From Clostridiales bacterium (GTDB taxonomy: Bacteria; Bacteroidota; Bacteroidia; Bacteroidales; Muribaculaceae), in the NCBI GenBank assembly GCA_023666645.1, contig JAMPBP010000001.1:741083-799068 (forward strand): a DNA stretch of 57,986 nucleotides, in the 5' to 3' direction. The notes beneath the pieces were generated by a model. The model was not told the DNA's origin, did no database searches, and saw nothing but the letters and a program-made list of their open reading frames with translations. The position numbers and the translations under genes were made by a program. Shown piece by piece: positions 50,507 to 57,986 of the stretch; positions within the stretch are counted from its first letter, which is position 1; every line of letters begins with the position of its first letter.

Positions 50507-50540
50507 CTTAGAGGGTGTTTGAAAATAAGCACCTTCTAAG
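50507..50540 (+). terminator. Terminator after the beta-galactosidase gene
   Basis: CTTAGAGGGTG (50507-50517) pairs with CACCTTCTAAG (50530-50540), one wobble, 12-nt loop, followed by ATTTTG. Confidence 0.7.
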
Positions 50541-50562
50541 ATTTTGAAACATATAATATAAG

Positions 50563-51534
50563 ATGATACATACAATATATTTTGCAGGTGGGTGTTTCTG
50601 GGGGACCGCACGGCTCTTCTCGCTCGTCCCGGGTGTAGTTGACACGGTGGCCGGATATGCCAACAGTTCGGTTCCTAATCCTTCCTACAAGCTCGTATGT
50701 ACCGGTACGACCGGTGCAGCCGAGACTGTCAAAGTGGACTATGATGATGATAAGATAGGGCTCACTGACCTTGTAATGCTGTATTTCAGAAGTATAGACC
50801 CTCTTGCTGTCAATCGGCAGGGCAATGATGTAGGCACACAATACCGCACCGGAATATACTATACCGACCTCCTTGATGCACCTGTAATCGAGACGCTGCT
50901 CGCAACATTGCAACGCCGACACAAGGAAAAAATCGCTGTTGAATGTGCTCAACTAACCAATTTTTACCCAGCCGAGGAGTATCACCAGCAATATCTGGAA
51001 AAGAATCCGGGTGGATATTGTCATGTGAATCCGGCTCTGTTCAAGGAAGCACGCGAAATGGGGCGTGACAACACCAGTTCAGTCCAGGGAGAAGATCGTG
51101 CCAAATTGCGCCAGCGACTCACTCCCCTGCAATGGGAAGTCACACAGAATGCCGCGACTGAGCGCCCGTTTGTCAATGAATATGACCATGAATTCCGTCC
51201 CGGTATCTATGTGGACATCGTTGATGGTACACCGCTATTTGTATCGTCCCGCAAATATGACTCAGGTTGTGGCTGGCCGGCATTCACAAAACCTATTGAT
51301 GAGAGTTTGTTGACCGAGTCAATCGATACGTCATTCGGACGCGTACGCACTGAGGTCAAGTCCTCATCGTCGGGCTCTCACTTGGGACATCTATTTCCCG
51401 ACGGACCGGCTGACCAGGGTGGACTGCGCTATTGCATCAATTCGGCGGCTTTGCGATTCATACCTCTGCAAGAGATGGAAAAGGAAGGTTATGGCCGTTA
51501 CATACCACTGGTGACTGATTCCGGCAATTTATAG
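50563..51534 (+). CDS. msrAB: Bifunctional methionine sulfoxide reductase MsrA-MsrB
   Basis: A cytosolic 323-residue repair enzyme that reduces both epimers of methionine sulfoxide. MsrA (about 1-155) has the catalytic Cys of AGGCFWGTA and the catalytic Glu of TGAAETVKV; the usual Glu after GCFWG is Ala here. MsrB (about 175-310) has GCGWPAF, the [10 protein letters not shown] loop and the catalytic Cys in RYCINSAAL. The zinc CxxC pairs of some MsrB proteins are absent, as in PilB-type fusions. No signal peptide. The next gene, pgeF, starts 42 bp on in the same reading frame. Confidence 0.95.
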   Translation: MIHTIYFAGGCFWGTARLFSLVPGVVDTVAGYANSSVPNPSYKLVCTGTTGAAETVKVDYDDDKIGLTDLVMLYFRSIDPLAVNRQGNDVGTQYRTGIYYTDLLDAPVIETLLATLQRRHKEKIAVECAQLTNFYPAEEYHQQYLEKNPGGYCHVNPALFKEAREMGRDNTSSVQGEDRAKLRQRLTPLQWEVTQNAATERPFVNEYDHEFRPGIYVDIVDGTPLFVSSRKYDSGCGWPAFTKPIDESLLTESIDTSFGRVRTEVKSSSSGSHLGHLFPDGPADQGGLRYCINSAALRFIPLQEMEKEGYGRYIPLVTDSGNL

Positions 51535-51576
51535 TGGAACAACTATTCCGTTATTCATTATAATTGGACGAAGAAG

Positions 51577-52212
51577 ATGGAATTTGGTATTGACTTCGGT
51601 GACCATAGGGTCAATGCCGGGGTTGTCTCTGACGTGGCGTCGTTGCCTCCCTACATCGTGACCCCATGCCAAACCCACAGTTGCCATGTCGCTGTGATTG
51701 ACCGTGTAGGTGATATTCCTGAACTCGATGAAACTGATGCTATTATCTCGCTTCGTCACGGGGTGGGGGTGGCAGTGCGCACAGCCGACTGTGTCCCGAT
51801 TCTACTCTACGCCCCCGACATAATGGCTGTTGCAGCAATTCATGCAGGGTGGAAAGGATCTCTCAATGGAATAGTCAATGCCACGGTGTTGAAACTTTTT
51901 GAGTTAGGCGCTGACCCCAAAGTTATGAAGGCTGCTTTCGGGCCCTCGATATGCGGCGTATGCTACGAAGTGAGTCTTGAGATGGCCCACACATTCAGTG
52001 ATGCAGGATTTGGCAGCTGTATCAAAGGCACACGCAATCTTGACCTGCAACAGGTTAATATAAAGAGATTGCTCGATATCGGACTTATGGAGTATAATAT
52101 AAAGCCCTCGCGACATTGTACTTTTGAGACGGTTCAGTTCCCCTCGTGGCGCAGAAGACAGTCGCCACAGCGACTTGCTACCTGGATACTTTATTGTGAG
52201 ACAGATTCTTAA
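51577..52212 (+). CDS. pgeF: Peptidoglycan editing factor PgeF / multicopper-oxidase-like (DUF152, YfiH) protein
   Basis: Family of zinc-binding cytosolic enzymes (formerly called laccase-domain proteins), known to have purine nucleoside phosphorylase-like activity and to keep L-Ser out of peptidoglycan precursors in E. coli. Metal-site motifs are visible: QTHSCHV (His), RTADCVPILL (Cys) and AAIHAGWKG (His), followed by FGPSICGVCYEV. At 211 residues it is shorter than usual (about 240-260): the N-terminal 30 or so residues of the family are missing, with no in-frame start upstream before the msrAB stop codon. The 3' end overlaps the convergent EamA gene by 35 bp. Probably cotranscribed with msrAB. 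Confidence 0.88.
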   Translation: MEFGIDFGDHRVNAGVVSDVASLPPYIVTPCQTHSCHVAVIDRVGDIPELDETDAIISLRHGVGVAVRTADCVPILLYAPDIMAVAAIHAGWKGSLNGIVNATVLKLFELGADPKVMKAAFGPSICGVCYEVSLEMAHTFSDAGFGSCIKGTRNLDLQQVNIKRLLDIGLMEYNIKPSRHCTFETVQFPSWRRRQSPQRLATWILYCETDS

Positions 52213-53113
52213 GAATGTCGGCTCTCGATTTACTAATGGTGACAAGATATACTCCGCCAAAGATGAGAACGACAGCCACAACCTTCAAAAAATTAAAGCT
52301 GTCAAGACCGAGACAAATACCCACCATGGTGGAAACCACAGGTTGCACATAATTGTACATGCCCACAACAGTGGGGCGCAGATTTTTCTGACCTATCATG
52401 ATGCATATGTAGGCGATGAAAGTGGCAAATACTACGACATATGCCACTCCGCTCCAGTCCAATAGACTCAACGATGGCCAGTCGGTAGCCATTATCGACG
52501 GGATTGAGAAAGGAATAATGCCTATGGTCGCAAATGTAAACATCCACTTCATCAAGGTGACAAGTGAATACTTGCGTATGAAGTTCTTGTAGAGTGTGAG
52601 ATACAGAGCGTAACTCATTTGGGCGCACATCACGATAATATCTCCGGCTACGGGATTGTCTCCGCGGGTGCCACGCGATAAGCCCGAAAAGACAAGAATC
52701 AGCGCACCGGCAGCACCGAGTGCTATTCCACCGATCTTTTTGCCGGTAATAGGCTCATGCAGTATGAGCCATGCGAGAACCATGACCCACATTGGCATCG
52801 TGGTGGTGATAATCGATGCCTCGCCCGGAGAGGTCAGTCCCACTCCAAATATAAAGCACCCTTGGTTGAGAAGCACTCCCAGCATGCCTGCACCGGCCAA
52901 CAAAAGCAAATCGCGAGGTGGTACATGTTCAGTCTTGCCAAATATCGAAGTAATCCAGAACAACATTGCCGCACCAGCTATTCGAAAATCAACCAATATC
53001 AAAGGGGTGATTACCGTAGCCGTAAGCAATAATTTGGTCACCGGCGCCATAAGTCCCCACATCACATTGGCACCGAGCATCGCAAGGTGTCCTTTTACAC
53101 TAAAATCGCTCAT
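52178..53113 (-). CDS. EamA/DMT-family transporter
   Basis: A 311-residue inner membrane protein with ten predicted helices, built as two repeats of five, each an EamA domain (first WGLMAPVTKLLL...GAALILVFSG; second AGDIIVMCAQMSYALYL...LIFGGVYLVTI). The PMWVMVLAWLILHEPIT and NYVQPVVSTMVGI segments are the characteristic ends of the fourth helices. Members export or import metabolites such as amino acids or nucleosides; the substrate is not predictable. It is followed on the minus strand by nothing of its own: the stop lies inside the pgeF 3' end. Confidence 0.92.
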   Translation of the reverse strand: MSDFSVKGHLAMLGANVMWGLMAPVTKLLLTATVITPLILVDFRIAGAAMLFWITSIFGKTEHVPPRDLLLLAGAGMLGVLLNQGCFIFGVGLTSPGEASIITTTMPMWVMVLAWLILHEPITGKKIGGIALGAAGALILVFSGLSRGTRGDNPVAGDIIVMCAQMSYALYLTLYKNFIRKYSLVTLMKWMFTFATIGIIPFSIPSIMATDWPSLSLLDWSGVAYVVVFATFIAYICIMIGQKNLRPTVVGMYNYVQPVVSTMVGICLGLDSFNFLKVVAVVLIFGGVYLVTISKSRADILKNLSHNKVSR

Positions 53114-53138
53114 TTGACCAGCTCTTCAATATCAATAA

Positions 53139-54272
53139 TCATTTTGCTTTGACCTTGACAAAGGCAGGATTGGAATCCTCGTCGCCTGTGGCATCGCTCA
53201 TATTGTCGGGCGACACATACATTATAAAACCATCACGGTCGATAAAGTCGATGACAAAACCGTAAGTCTTGATACCGTTGAACGATAGGGGAAAGCCAAA
53301 TTGGGACGCATCGTCAACATCGGCTACTGATCGGGAATACAACAACTTCCCATCGGGCAAATGATATATCTGGCTCAGAAGTCTGTTCTTGAATCGATAC
53401 AGGGTAATCACATGATTGCCATTTGACACGGCCCGGAACAGATCTATGTACCGACCGCTCTCCATATTTGAACCATACTCCTCATATGTATCGACAATGG
53501 GCATGCTGGCATCACCGGTATTAAAAGCTATCACAGGTTTCACGCCATGTGACGACGAGACATCGAATAGCGTGTCATTGGCCAGACAATAAAAATTGTC
53601 ATTATACCCGGGATAGGTGGGCATAGGGATATTGATACGTCCCCCATCTAACAGCATAGGTTCAAAAGATGACCTGATGGAGTCTGTCAATGTCCATGAT
53701 GTGGAAAATTGATAGAACTCTATATCGCGGTTGTTCTCTTCGGGAATTATTCCAAGAATCTCCCCGACGCCATACCAGCTTTTGCCTGAAGGCAAGATGC
53801 GTGAATAATTTTCCTTGAGTGGATATGTTGAACGTTTTGTGCCATAGATGTCATATGTAAGGATACGATTGTTATGGAGGTCATAAACCGTCCATCCCTG
53901 TTCTCCGATTGTTTTCCAAGCATTCCAAGCTCTGACATATTCACCGGGTCCTTGACCGCTACGATTGAATGATGATATGCAATGCCCGTCGGCAGTGTCA
54001 AAAATCATCATGTCGTCACGTTGGTGCAAATATAGCTTGCCGTCGTCCAGTCCGGCGATGTTGGCATATGATAAGAGCGTAGAGTCGGTAACTTCAGGCG
54101 AAATAGCCCATACAGTGGAGAAAATCTCATCAAAATCGCCGGTGTCAGCGGCATCGGCATGTTCAATAAGATTAACTATGGAACATCTCTCTATTTCCGA
54201 TACTGTAGATATATTACATCCCGCTTGCACAATGGATACTGCAATGCATGTGGATAGAATTACCGATTTCAT
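53139..54272 (-). CDS. 6-bladed beta-propeller lipoprotein (BF/DUF4934-type)
   Basis: A 377-residue lipoprotein with lipobox SIVQAGC (Cys near residue 18). The sequence shows repeated blade patterns (LYLHQRDDMMIFDTADG, GQGPGEYVRAWNAW, WTVYDLHNNRILTYDIYG) of the 6-bladed propeller family common in Bacteroidales; RSGQGPGEY is its most typical motif. The frame extends to 54305, but ATG at 54272 gives a proper signal peptide and avoids overlap with DUF4834. Function is unknown; many relatives lie near signalling or surface genes. Confidence 0.82.
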   Translation of the reverse strand: MKSVILSTCIAVSIVQAGCNISTVSEIERCSIVNLIEHADAADTGDFDEIFSTVWAISPEVTDSTLLSYANIAGLDDGKLYLHQRDDMMIFDTADGHCISSFNRSGQGPGEYVRAWNAWKTIGEQGWTVYDLHNNRILTYDIYGTKRSTYPLKENYSRILPSGKSWYGVGEILGIIPEENNRDIEFYQFSTSWTLTDSIRSSFEPMLLDGGRINIPMPTYPGYNDNFYCLANDTLFDVSSSHGVKPVIAFNTGDASMPIVDTYEEYGSNMESGRYIDLFRAVSNGNHVITLYRFKNRLLSQIYHLPDGKLLYSRSVADVDDASQFGFPLSFNGIKTYGFVIDFIDRDGFIMYVSPDNMSDATGDEDSNPAFVKVKAK

Positions 54273-54286
54273 ATAATCTGATTGAC

Positions 54287-54631
54287 TTATTTGATTTCTT
54301 CCCACTCAGCATCGCTCACCTGTTGTTCCACTGTGTAGCCCTGAGTGTTTTCCTCAGTTGAGGAATTGGTTGTTTCAGTGACTTTTACCTCCTGAAACTG
54401 GACATATTCTCCCACGTTGCTATCAATTTTCTTGCGTTTCTTTTCGGGCGCCGACCAGCCTCCCCGCCTGCGGCGTTGTTGCTGTTGCTGTTGAGAATTA
54501 TAAGCTTGACCAAACATCTGCTCATACATCGATGCGGTCTTTTTCTTGACCATGTAAATCATGAGCCAGCGCAGAATACGTGGCAGAAACCAGAAAAAAA
54601 GTATGATTAAAAGAAATATTACGAATCCCAT
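54287..54631 (-). CDS. DUF4834 family membrane protein
   Basis: A 114-residue protein with one N-terminal membrane helix (VIFLLIILFFWFLPRIL) and a charged, Gln/Arg-rich cytosolic tail (QQQQQQRRRR) ending in an acidic segment. The pattern fits DUF4834, a small Bacteroidota family commonly encoded behind pssA, as it is here, 52 bp downstream. Function is unknown; association with phospholipid synthesis rests on gene order. Confidence 0.78.
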   Translation of the reverse strand: MGFVIFLLIILFFWFLPRILRWLMIYMVKKKTASMYEQMFGQAYNSQQQQQQRRRRGGWSAPEKKRKKIDSNVGEYVQFQEVKVTETTNSSTEENTQGYTVEQQVSDAEWEEIK

Positions 54632-54683
54632 ATGGGTAAATTTGACGTTTGAAAATAAGAATCAGTGGTATTATCCTCACTTG

Positions 54684-55415
54684 TTAATGACGGGCATTGT
54701 CAATGACCGACAGCAGGATGTACAGCACTATAGCAAGTGCAAGCCCGGGTATTCCTATCGTTGCGACAAGAATTATCGCGGCAATAATGATGACATAGCG
54801 CAAAGCATTGATACGTGGATTCATGCTCTTGAATTTCAACGAGAACATAGGCAGTCCACACACCATCATCAAGGCCACTGCAGGCATGAGCCCAACCGTG
54901 AGCCAGAGTATCCACCCTTGCATGATGCCGCTTGTCATGGGGGTGTTGATGCCTGCGAGCCAGGCGGTATATCCTATCCAGAAGATAGCATTGGATGGAA
55001 TTGGGAGCCCTATGAAGGAGGTTGTCTGCCTTTCGTCCACATTGAACCGTGCCAGACGTAGAGCTCCGAGCACTGGAATGCTCATTGCTATCCATGGCGT
55101 CCATGCAGGCGCTTCAAACATGATCAGGATGTTGTACATCATCATGCCGGGAGCTAAGCCGAAGCTCACAAGGTCGGCAAGAGAGTCAAGCTCCTTGCCG
55201 AGTTTTGAGTGGGCCTTCAACAATCGGGCCGACAGCCCGTCGCAGAAGTCAAACACCGTGGCAGCGGCTATGAGAAGCCATGCCAGCTGTAACCCGGTCA
55301 TGCCCCAAATCAGGGTTTCCCCCATGTGGAATGTGGCTATACATGCAAGGCAACCCGACAACAGGTTGCAGCATGTAATGGTATTGGGTATTGACGATAT
55401 TATTTTCTTAATCAT
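54684..55415 (-). CDS. pssA: CDP-diacylglycerol--serine O-phosphatidyltransferase
   Basis: Integral membrane enzyme that joins serine to CDP-diacylglycerol to give phosphatidylserine. The CDP-alcohol phosphotransferase signature D-G-x2-A-R-x8-G-x3-D-x3-D is present as DGLSARLLKAHSKLGKELDSLAD (Asp residues near 59, 77 and 81), with a preceding helix ITCCNLLSGCLACIA. 243 residues, several membrane helices, normal for the family. Its start overlaps the end of psd by 8 bp, so the two consecutive enzymes of phosphatidylethanolamine synthesis are coupled. Confidence 0.95.
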   Translation of the reverse strand: MIKKIISSIPNTITCCNLLSGCLACIATFHMGETLIWGMTGLQLAWLLIAAATVFDFCDGLSARLLKAHSKLGKELDSLADLVSFGLAPGMMMYNILIMFEAPAWTPWIAMSIPVLGALRLARFNVDERQTTSFIGLPIPSNAIFWIGYTAWLAGINTPMTSGIMQGWILWLTVGLMPAVALMMVCGLPMFSLKFKSMNPRINALRYVIIIAAIILVATIGIPGLALAIVLYILLSVIDNARH

Positions 55416-56106
55416 TGTTGACAGTTGAAGAATTTTCCGGGTGTAGGCGCGCCACTGTTGTCACTCCTCCCACGGTCTTATCTTTGAGTTTCACCAGAAT
55501 CTCAGTGCCCAGCGGCAAGTACAGGTCGATGCGTGACCCAAATTTGATGAATCCCATGTGGTCCTCTATTGAAGCTTCGTCTCCGGGCTCGGCATATGTC
55601 ACGATGCGTCGCGCCATTGCCCCGGCTATCTGTCTCATCAGTATATCCTGGCCCGCGGCTGTGCGTATCACCACCGTCGACCTCTCATTTTCAGTGCTCG
55701 ACTTGGGTAGATAGGCGGCCAAAAATCGGCCTGAGTGATGACGGGTATAGATTACCTCACCATCGACCGGAAACCAGTTGGCATGGACATTGAAAACACT
55801 CATGAATACCGACAACTGCACACAGCGGCACTTGAGATACTCCGGCTCATATACCTCCTCGATAGCCACAACAGTCCCATCGGCGCTTGATACCACGATA
55901 TTGTCGCGGTCTCCTTTGAAACGACGTCGGGGGGACCTGAAAAAGTTTACTACAAGCAGGTAGAAAACCACCGAAACAGCTATAAGGGGAATATATACCG
56001 CCGGTAAGTCGCGACACATTAGGTAGACAGGCACATTAATAGCCAGTAATACCAACAAGAGTATCACCAACATATTACAGCCTTCATGATGTATCTTAAC
56101 CCTCAT
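55408..56106 (-). CDS. psd: Phosphatidylserine decarboxylase proenzyme
   Basis: Makes phosphatidylethanolamine from phosphatidylserine at the inner membrane. The 232-residue short form has two N-terminal hydrophobic segments (MLVILLLVLLAINVPVYL; IPLIAVSVVFYLLVV), the strand VVSSADGTVV with the catalytic Asp, FMSVFNVHANWFPVDG with His residues, and the self-cleavage site IKFGSRIDLYLP where Ser becomes pyruvoyl. ATG at 56106 is preferred to the frame's first ATG at 56136, which would lie too close to the promoter box at 56138. This is the housekeeping enzyme, distinct from the PsiD-like gene at 3318. Confidence 0.95.
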   Translation of the reverse strand: MRVKIHHEGCNMLVILLLVLLAINVPVYLMCRDLPAVYIPLIAVSVVFYLLVVNFFRSPRRRFKGDRDNIVVSSADGTVVAIEEVYEPEYLKCRCVQLSVFMSVFNVHANWFPVDGEVIYTRHHSGRFLAAYLPKSSTENERSTVVIRTAAGQDILMRQIAGAMARRIVTYAEPGDEASIEDHMGFIKFGSRIDLYLPLGTEILVKLKDKTVGGVTTVARLHPENSSTVNND

Positions 56107-56137
56107 AGTAGTGTTGTTTGTATATCCATCTAACACG

Positions 56138-56169
56138 CAAAGGTAAAGAAATTATATAGGAAATGCAAA
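56138..56169 (-). promoter_or_regulatory. Promoter of psd-pssA-DUF4834
   Basis: Minus-strand TACCTTTG (56138-56145), 20 bp, TTTG (56166-56169): full consensus, start near 56131. Confidence 0.8.
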
Positions 56170-56215
56170 ATTAAATGTTAAATTTATTTATCAAGGTCAC
56201 CATTCATGGACCGTA

Positions 56216-56247
56216 TTGGATAATCAACGATGGTTTTTATAACTTTG
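56216..56247 (+). promoter_or_regulatory. Promoter of the DEAD-box helicase gene
   Basis: TTG (56216-56218) and TAACTTTG (56240-56247), 21-bp spacing, with a leader of about 25 nt. Confidence 0.65.
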
Positions 56248-56280
56248 TACTCGCAAATAAATAATAGAACTGTTTGATTT

Positions 56281-57705
56281 ATGACATTTGAAGAACTCGA
56301 CCTAAGCGATGAGTTGCTCGACGCGCTATATGACATGCACTTTGACAGGTGCACCCCTATCCAGGAAATGGCTATTCCTGTTGCACTTGACGGTAACGAC
56401 CTCATCGCCGTGGCTCAAACCGGCACCGGCAAGACCGCGGCATATCTCATTCCTATCATCGACCGCCTTGTCACCGAGGGCGCGCCTCAGGACGCTGTCA
56501 ACTGCATAATAATGGCTCCGACGCGGGAACTTGCGCAGCAAATCGACCGCCAGATGGAAGGGTTTGCCTATTTCCTGCCGCTCAGTTCGGTGGCCATATA
56601 CGGTGGCACCGACGGTCCCACATTCGCCCGGCAGCAACGTGGGCTAAAACTCGGTGCCGATGTAGTGATAGCCACCCCGGGGCGACTCATAGCCCACATG
56701 CAGATGGGTAGTGTGGACCTCTCGCGGGTAAGCTATTTTGTCCTTGATGAAGCCGACCGTATGCTCGATATGGGTTTCTATGACGACATTATGCAGATTG
56801 TAGCCAAACTCCCTCGTAACCGTCAGACTCTCATGTTCTCGGCAACAATGCCGCCTAAAATCAAACAACTTGCCAAGGCTATTCTCAGTAACCCCGTCGA
56901 AGTGAAGACCGCTGTCTCAAAGCCGGCTGAGGGTATCGACCAAAGCGCTGTGATTTGCTATGAGGAACAGAAAATGCCGATACTGAAGCATTTGTTCAAG
57001 ACCCACAACAAGCGTGTGATTGTCTTCGTAGCCTCCAAGCTCAAAGTTAAAGAACTCACGCGCGAGCTGCGTCGTTCTCACTACAAAGTCGATGAGATGC
57101 ACAGTGACCTTGACCAGGAACGCCGTGACGATGTGATGCTCGACTTCCGCGCCGGGCGTACCGATATTCTCATAGCGACCGACATCGTTGCCCGCGGTAT
57201 CGATATTGACGACATAACCATGGTGGTGAATTATGATGTGCCTCGTGAAGCCGAAGATTATGTGCATCGCGTAGGGCGCACTGCCCGTGCCGGTACCGAC
57301 GGACGTGCAGTCACCCTCGTGGGGCCACGGGATCAGTCACGATTCGGACAAATCGAGAAATTCCTGGAGATGACGGTCAGGAAAGAGGAGGTTCCGGCCG
57401 ATCTTGGCGAAGCACCCCAATACCGTCCCGAAAACAAAAGCCGCGTAGGTTCCAAGCGAGGCCCATCTAAGGGTTGCTCAAATGGCAAAGGGCGCGACCG
57501 TAAACGCAATGATGGCGGTGCTGATAATAAGCATGCTGACAAAGCGCCAAAAGGAGCATTTGCCATGCCGGTAGTCACGGGGAGTAAGGACGATAGGAAC
57601 GGTGAACCCCATGGTGCGACACGCAAATCGCGACGCCCTCGGCGTCGTGGACGTCGTGGAGGTGACGGCAAGGCGGCCAGTGCTCCCACATCTGGCGATG
57701 CATAA
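56281..57705 (+). CDS. DEAD-box ATP-dependent RNA helicase
   Basis: A 474-residue RNA helicase. Motifs in order: Q-motif region CTPIQEMAIP, Walker A AQTGTGKTAAY, PTRELAQQ, TPGRLI, the DEAD box VLDEADRMLDMGF, FSATMPP, then in the second RecA domain VFVASKLKVKEL, ATDIVARGIDIDDI and HRVGRTARAG. The C-terminal 100 residues are basic and low-complexity (KSRRPRRRGRRGG), a likely RNA-binding tail. Close to RhlE in type. Such helicases help ribosome assembly and RNA turnover. Single gene with its own promoter; tRNAs follow. Confidence 0.95.
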   Translation: MTFEELDLSDELLDALYDMHFDRCTPIQEMAIPVALDGNDLIAVAQTGTGKTAAYLIPIIDRLVTEGAPQDAVNCIIMAPTRELAQQIDRQMEGFAYFLPLSSVAIYGGTDGPTFARQQRGLKLGADVVIATPGRLIAHMQMGSVDLSRVSYFVLDEADRMLDMGFYDDIMQIVAKLPRNRQTLMFSATMPPKIKQLAKAILSNPVEVKTAVSKPAEGIDQSAVICYEEQKMPILKHLFKTHNKRVIVFVASKLKVKELTRELRRSHYKVDEMHSDLDQERRDDVMLDFRAGRTDILIATDIVARGIDIDDITMVVNYDVPREAEDYVHRVGRTARAGTDGRAVTLVGPRDQSRFGQIEKFLEMTVRKEEVPADLGEAPQYRPENKSRVGSKRGPSKGCSNGKGRDRKRNDGGADNKHADKAPKGAFAMPVVTGSKDDRNGEPHGATRKSRRPRRRGRRGGDGKAASAPTSGDA

Positions 57706-57740
57706 CCGCTCCTCATCATGACCTGAACAAAAATAAATTT

Positions 57741-57772
57741 TTTGCACAATGATAAAAAAATTACTACCTTTG
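57741..57772 (+). promoter_or_regulatory. Promoter of the tRNA-Arg/tRNA-Val cluster
   Basis: TTTG (57741-57744), 20 bp, TACCTTTG (57765-57772): full consensus, about 40 nt before tRNA-Arg. Confidence 0.85.
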
Positions 57773-57813
57773 CGACATCGCAAGTAAATTGCGCGAAATT
57801 GATAATATGGTTA

Positions 57814-57887
57814 GGTCCGGTAGCTCAGCTGGATAGAGCATCTGCCTTCTAAGCAGACGGTCCCGCGTTCGAATCGCGGCCGGATCA
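57814..57887 (+). tRNA. tRNA-Arg(TCT)
   Basis: Complete 74-nt cloverleaf: acceptor GGTCCGG/CCGGATC, anticodon arm TCTGC-CTTCTAA-GCAGA with anticodon TCT, T-arm CCGCG-TTCGAAT-CGCGG, discriminator A. Reads AGA codons. Confidence 0.97.
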
Positions 57888-57910
57888 CAAGAACATATAC
57901 CGGCAGTGAC

Positions 57911-57985
57911 GATTCATTAGCTCAGTTGGTTTAGAGCGCTTCCTTGACAGGGAAGAGGTCACTGGTTCGAATCCAGTATGGATCA
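57911..57985 (+). tRNA. tRNA-Val(GAC)
   Basis: Acceptor GATTCAT/ATGGATC (one G-U pair), anticodon arm CTTCC-TTGACAG-GGAAG with anticodon GAC, T-arm ACTGG-TTCGAAT-CCAGT, discriminator A. It follows tRNA-Arg by 23 bp in the same transcript; the cluster may go on beyond the window. Confidence 0.95.
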
Positions 57986-57986
57986 C

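Noticed and set aside
54440..54500. CAA/CAG-rich repeat in the DUF4834 gene as a phase-variable tract
   Set aside because: Short and mixed codons (CAA and CAG with CGC), encoding Gln then Arg; too irregular to be a slippage tract.

Overview
The window reads as a chromosomal piece of a Bacteroidales bacterium, most likely from a gut family such as Muribaculaceae; the family level is an inference. Seen in the sequence: a SusC/SusD pair, a one-protein hybrid two-component regulator, a bifunctional OmpR-independent surface glycan machinery typical of Bacteroidota, start codons without Shine-Dalgarno sequences, and a dozen promoters of the Bacteroidota form TTTG - about 20 bp - TAnnTTTG. I see no prophage, insertion sequence, CRISPR array or conjugative gene.

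Layout. 1-1.3 kb: a partial tRNA-Pro and a lipid kinase. 1.5-6.2 kb: an operon of a PLP-dependent amino acid decarboxylase, a soluble PsiD-like pyruvoyl decarboxylase and an APC-type antiporter. 6.3-12 kb (minus strand): a TonB-dependent outer membrane protein, then korB/korA for a 2-oxoacid:ferredoxin oxidoreductase. 12.2-37.5 kb: a polysaccharide utilisation locus (PUL) arranged in two arms. The minus arm holds an HTCS regulator, a GH125 exo-alpha-1,6-mannosidase and a GH78 alpha-L-rhamnosidase. The plus arm holds a DUF4965 lipoprotein, then a surface lipoprotein, a GH76 endo-alpha-1,6-mannanase, SusC, SusD, a DUF3823 lipoprotein and a 1152-residue multidomain protein that ends in a second GH76-like domain. 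The enzyme set points to an alpha-1,6-mannan backbone carrying rhamnose, for example a fungal rhamnomannan.

37.8-43 kb: a Wza-like export lipoprotein with a Wzc-like tyrosine kinase, but no glycosyltransferases, followed by a strongly expressed-looking OmpA/TPR lipoprotein. 43.1-45.5 kb (minus): a large helical-repeat protein with a beta-rich C-terminus resembling the TPR/S1-CSD regulators of TOTE conflict systems, without the rest of such a system. 45.9-46.7 kb: rplU-rpmA and tRNA-Gly(CCC). 46.9-52.2 kb: a GH2 beta-galactosidase with an N-terminal ricin-type lectin domain, msrAB and pgeF. 52.2-56.1 kb (minus): an EamA exporter, a beta-propeller lipoprotein, and a psd-pssA-DUF4834 phospholipid operon. 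56.3-58 kb: a DEAD-box RNA helicase and tRNA-Arg(TCT) and tRNA-Val(GAC).

The parts most worth a second look are the two-decarboxylase/antiporter operon, the possible rhamnomannan PUL with its unusual GH76 fusion, a possible small RNA between the two PUL arms, and the solitary TOTE-like protein. All functional calls rest on reading motifs by eye; no database search was run.
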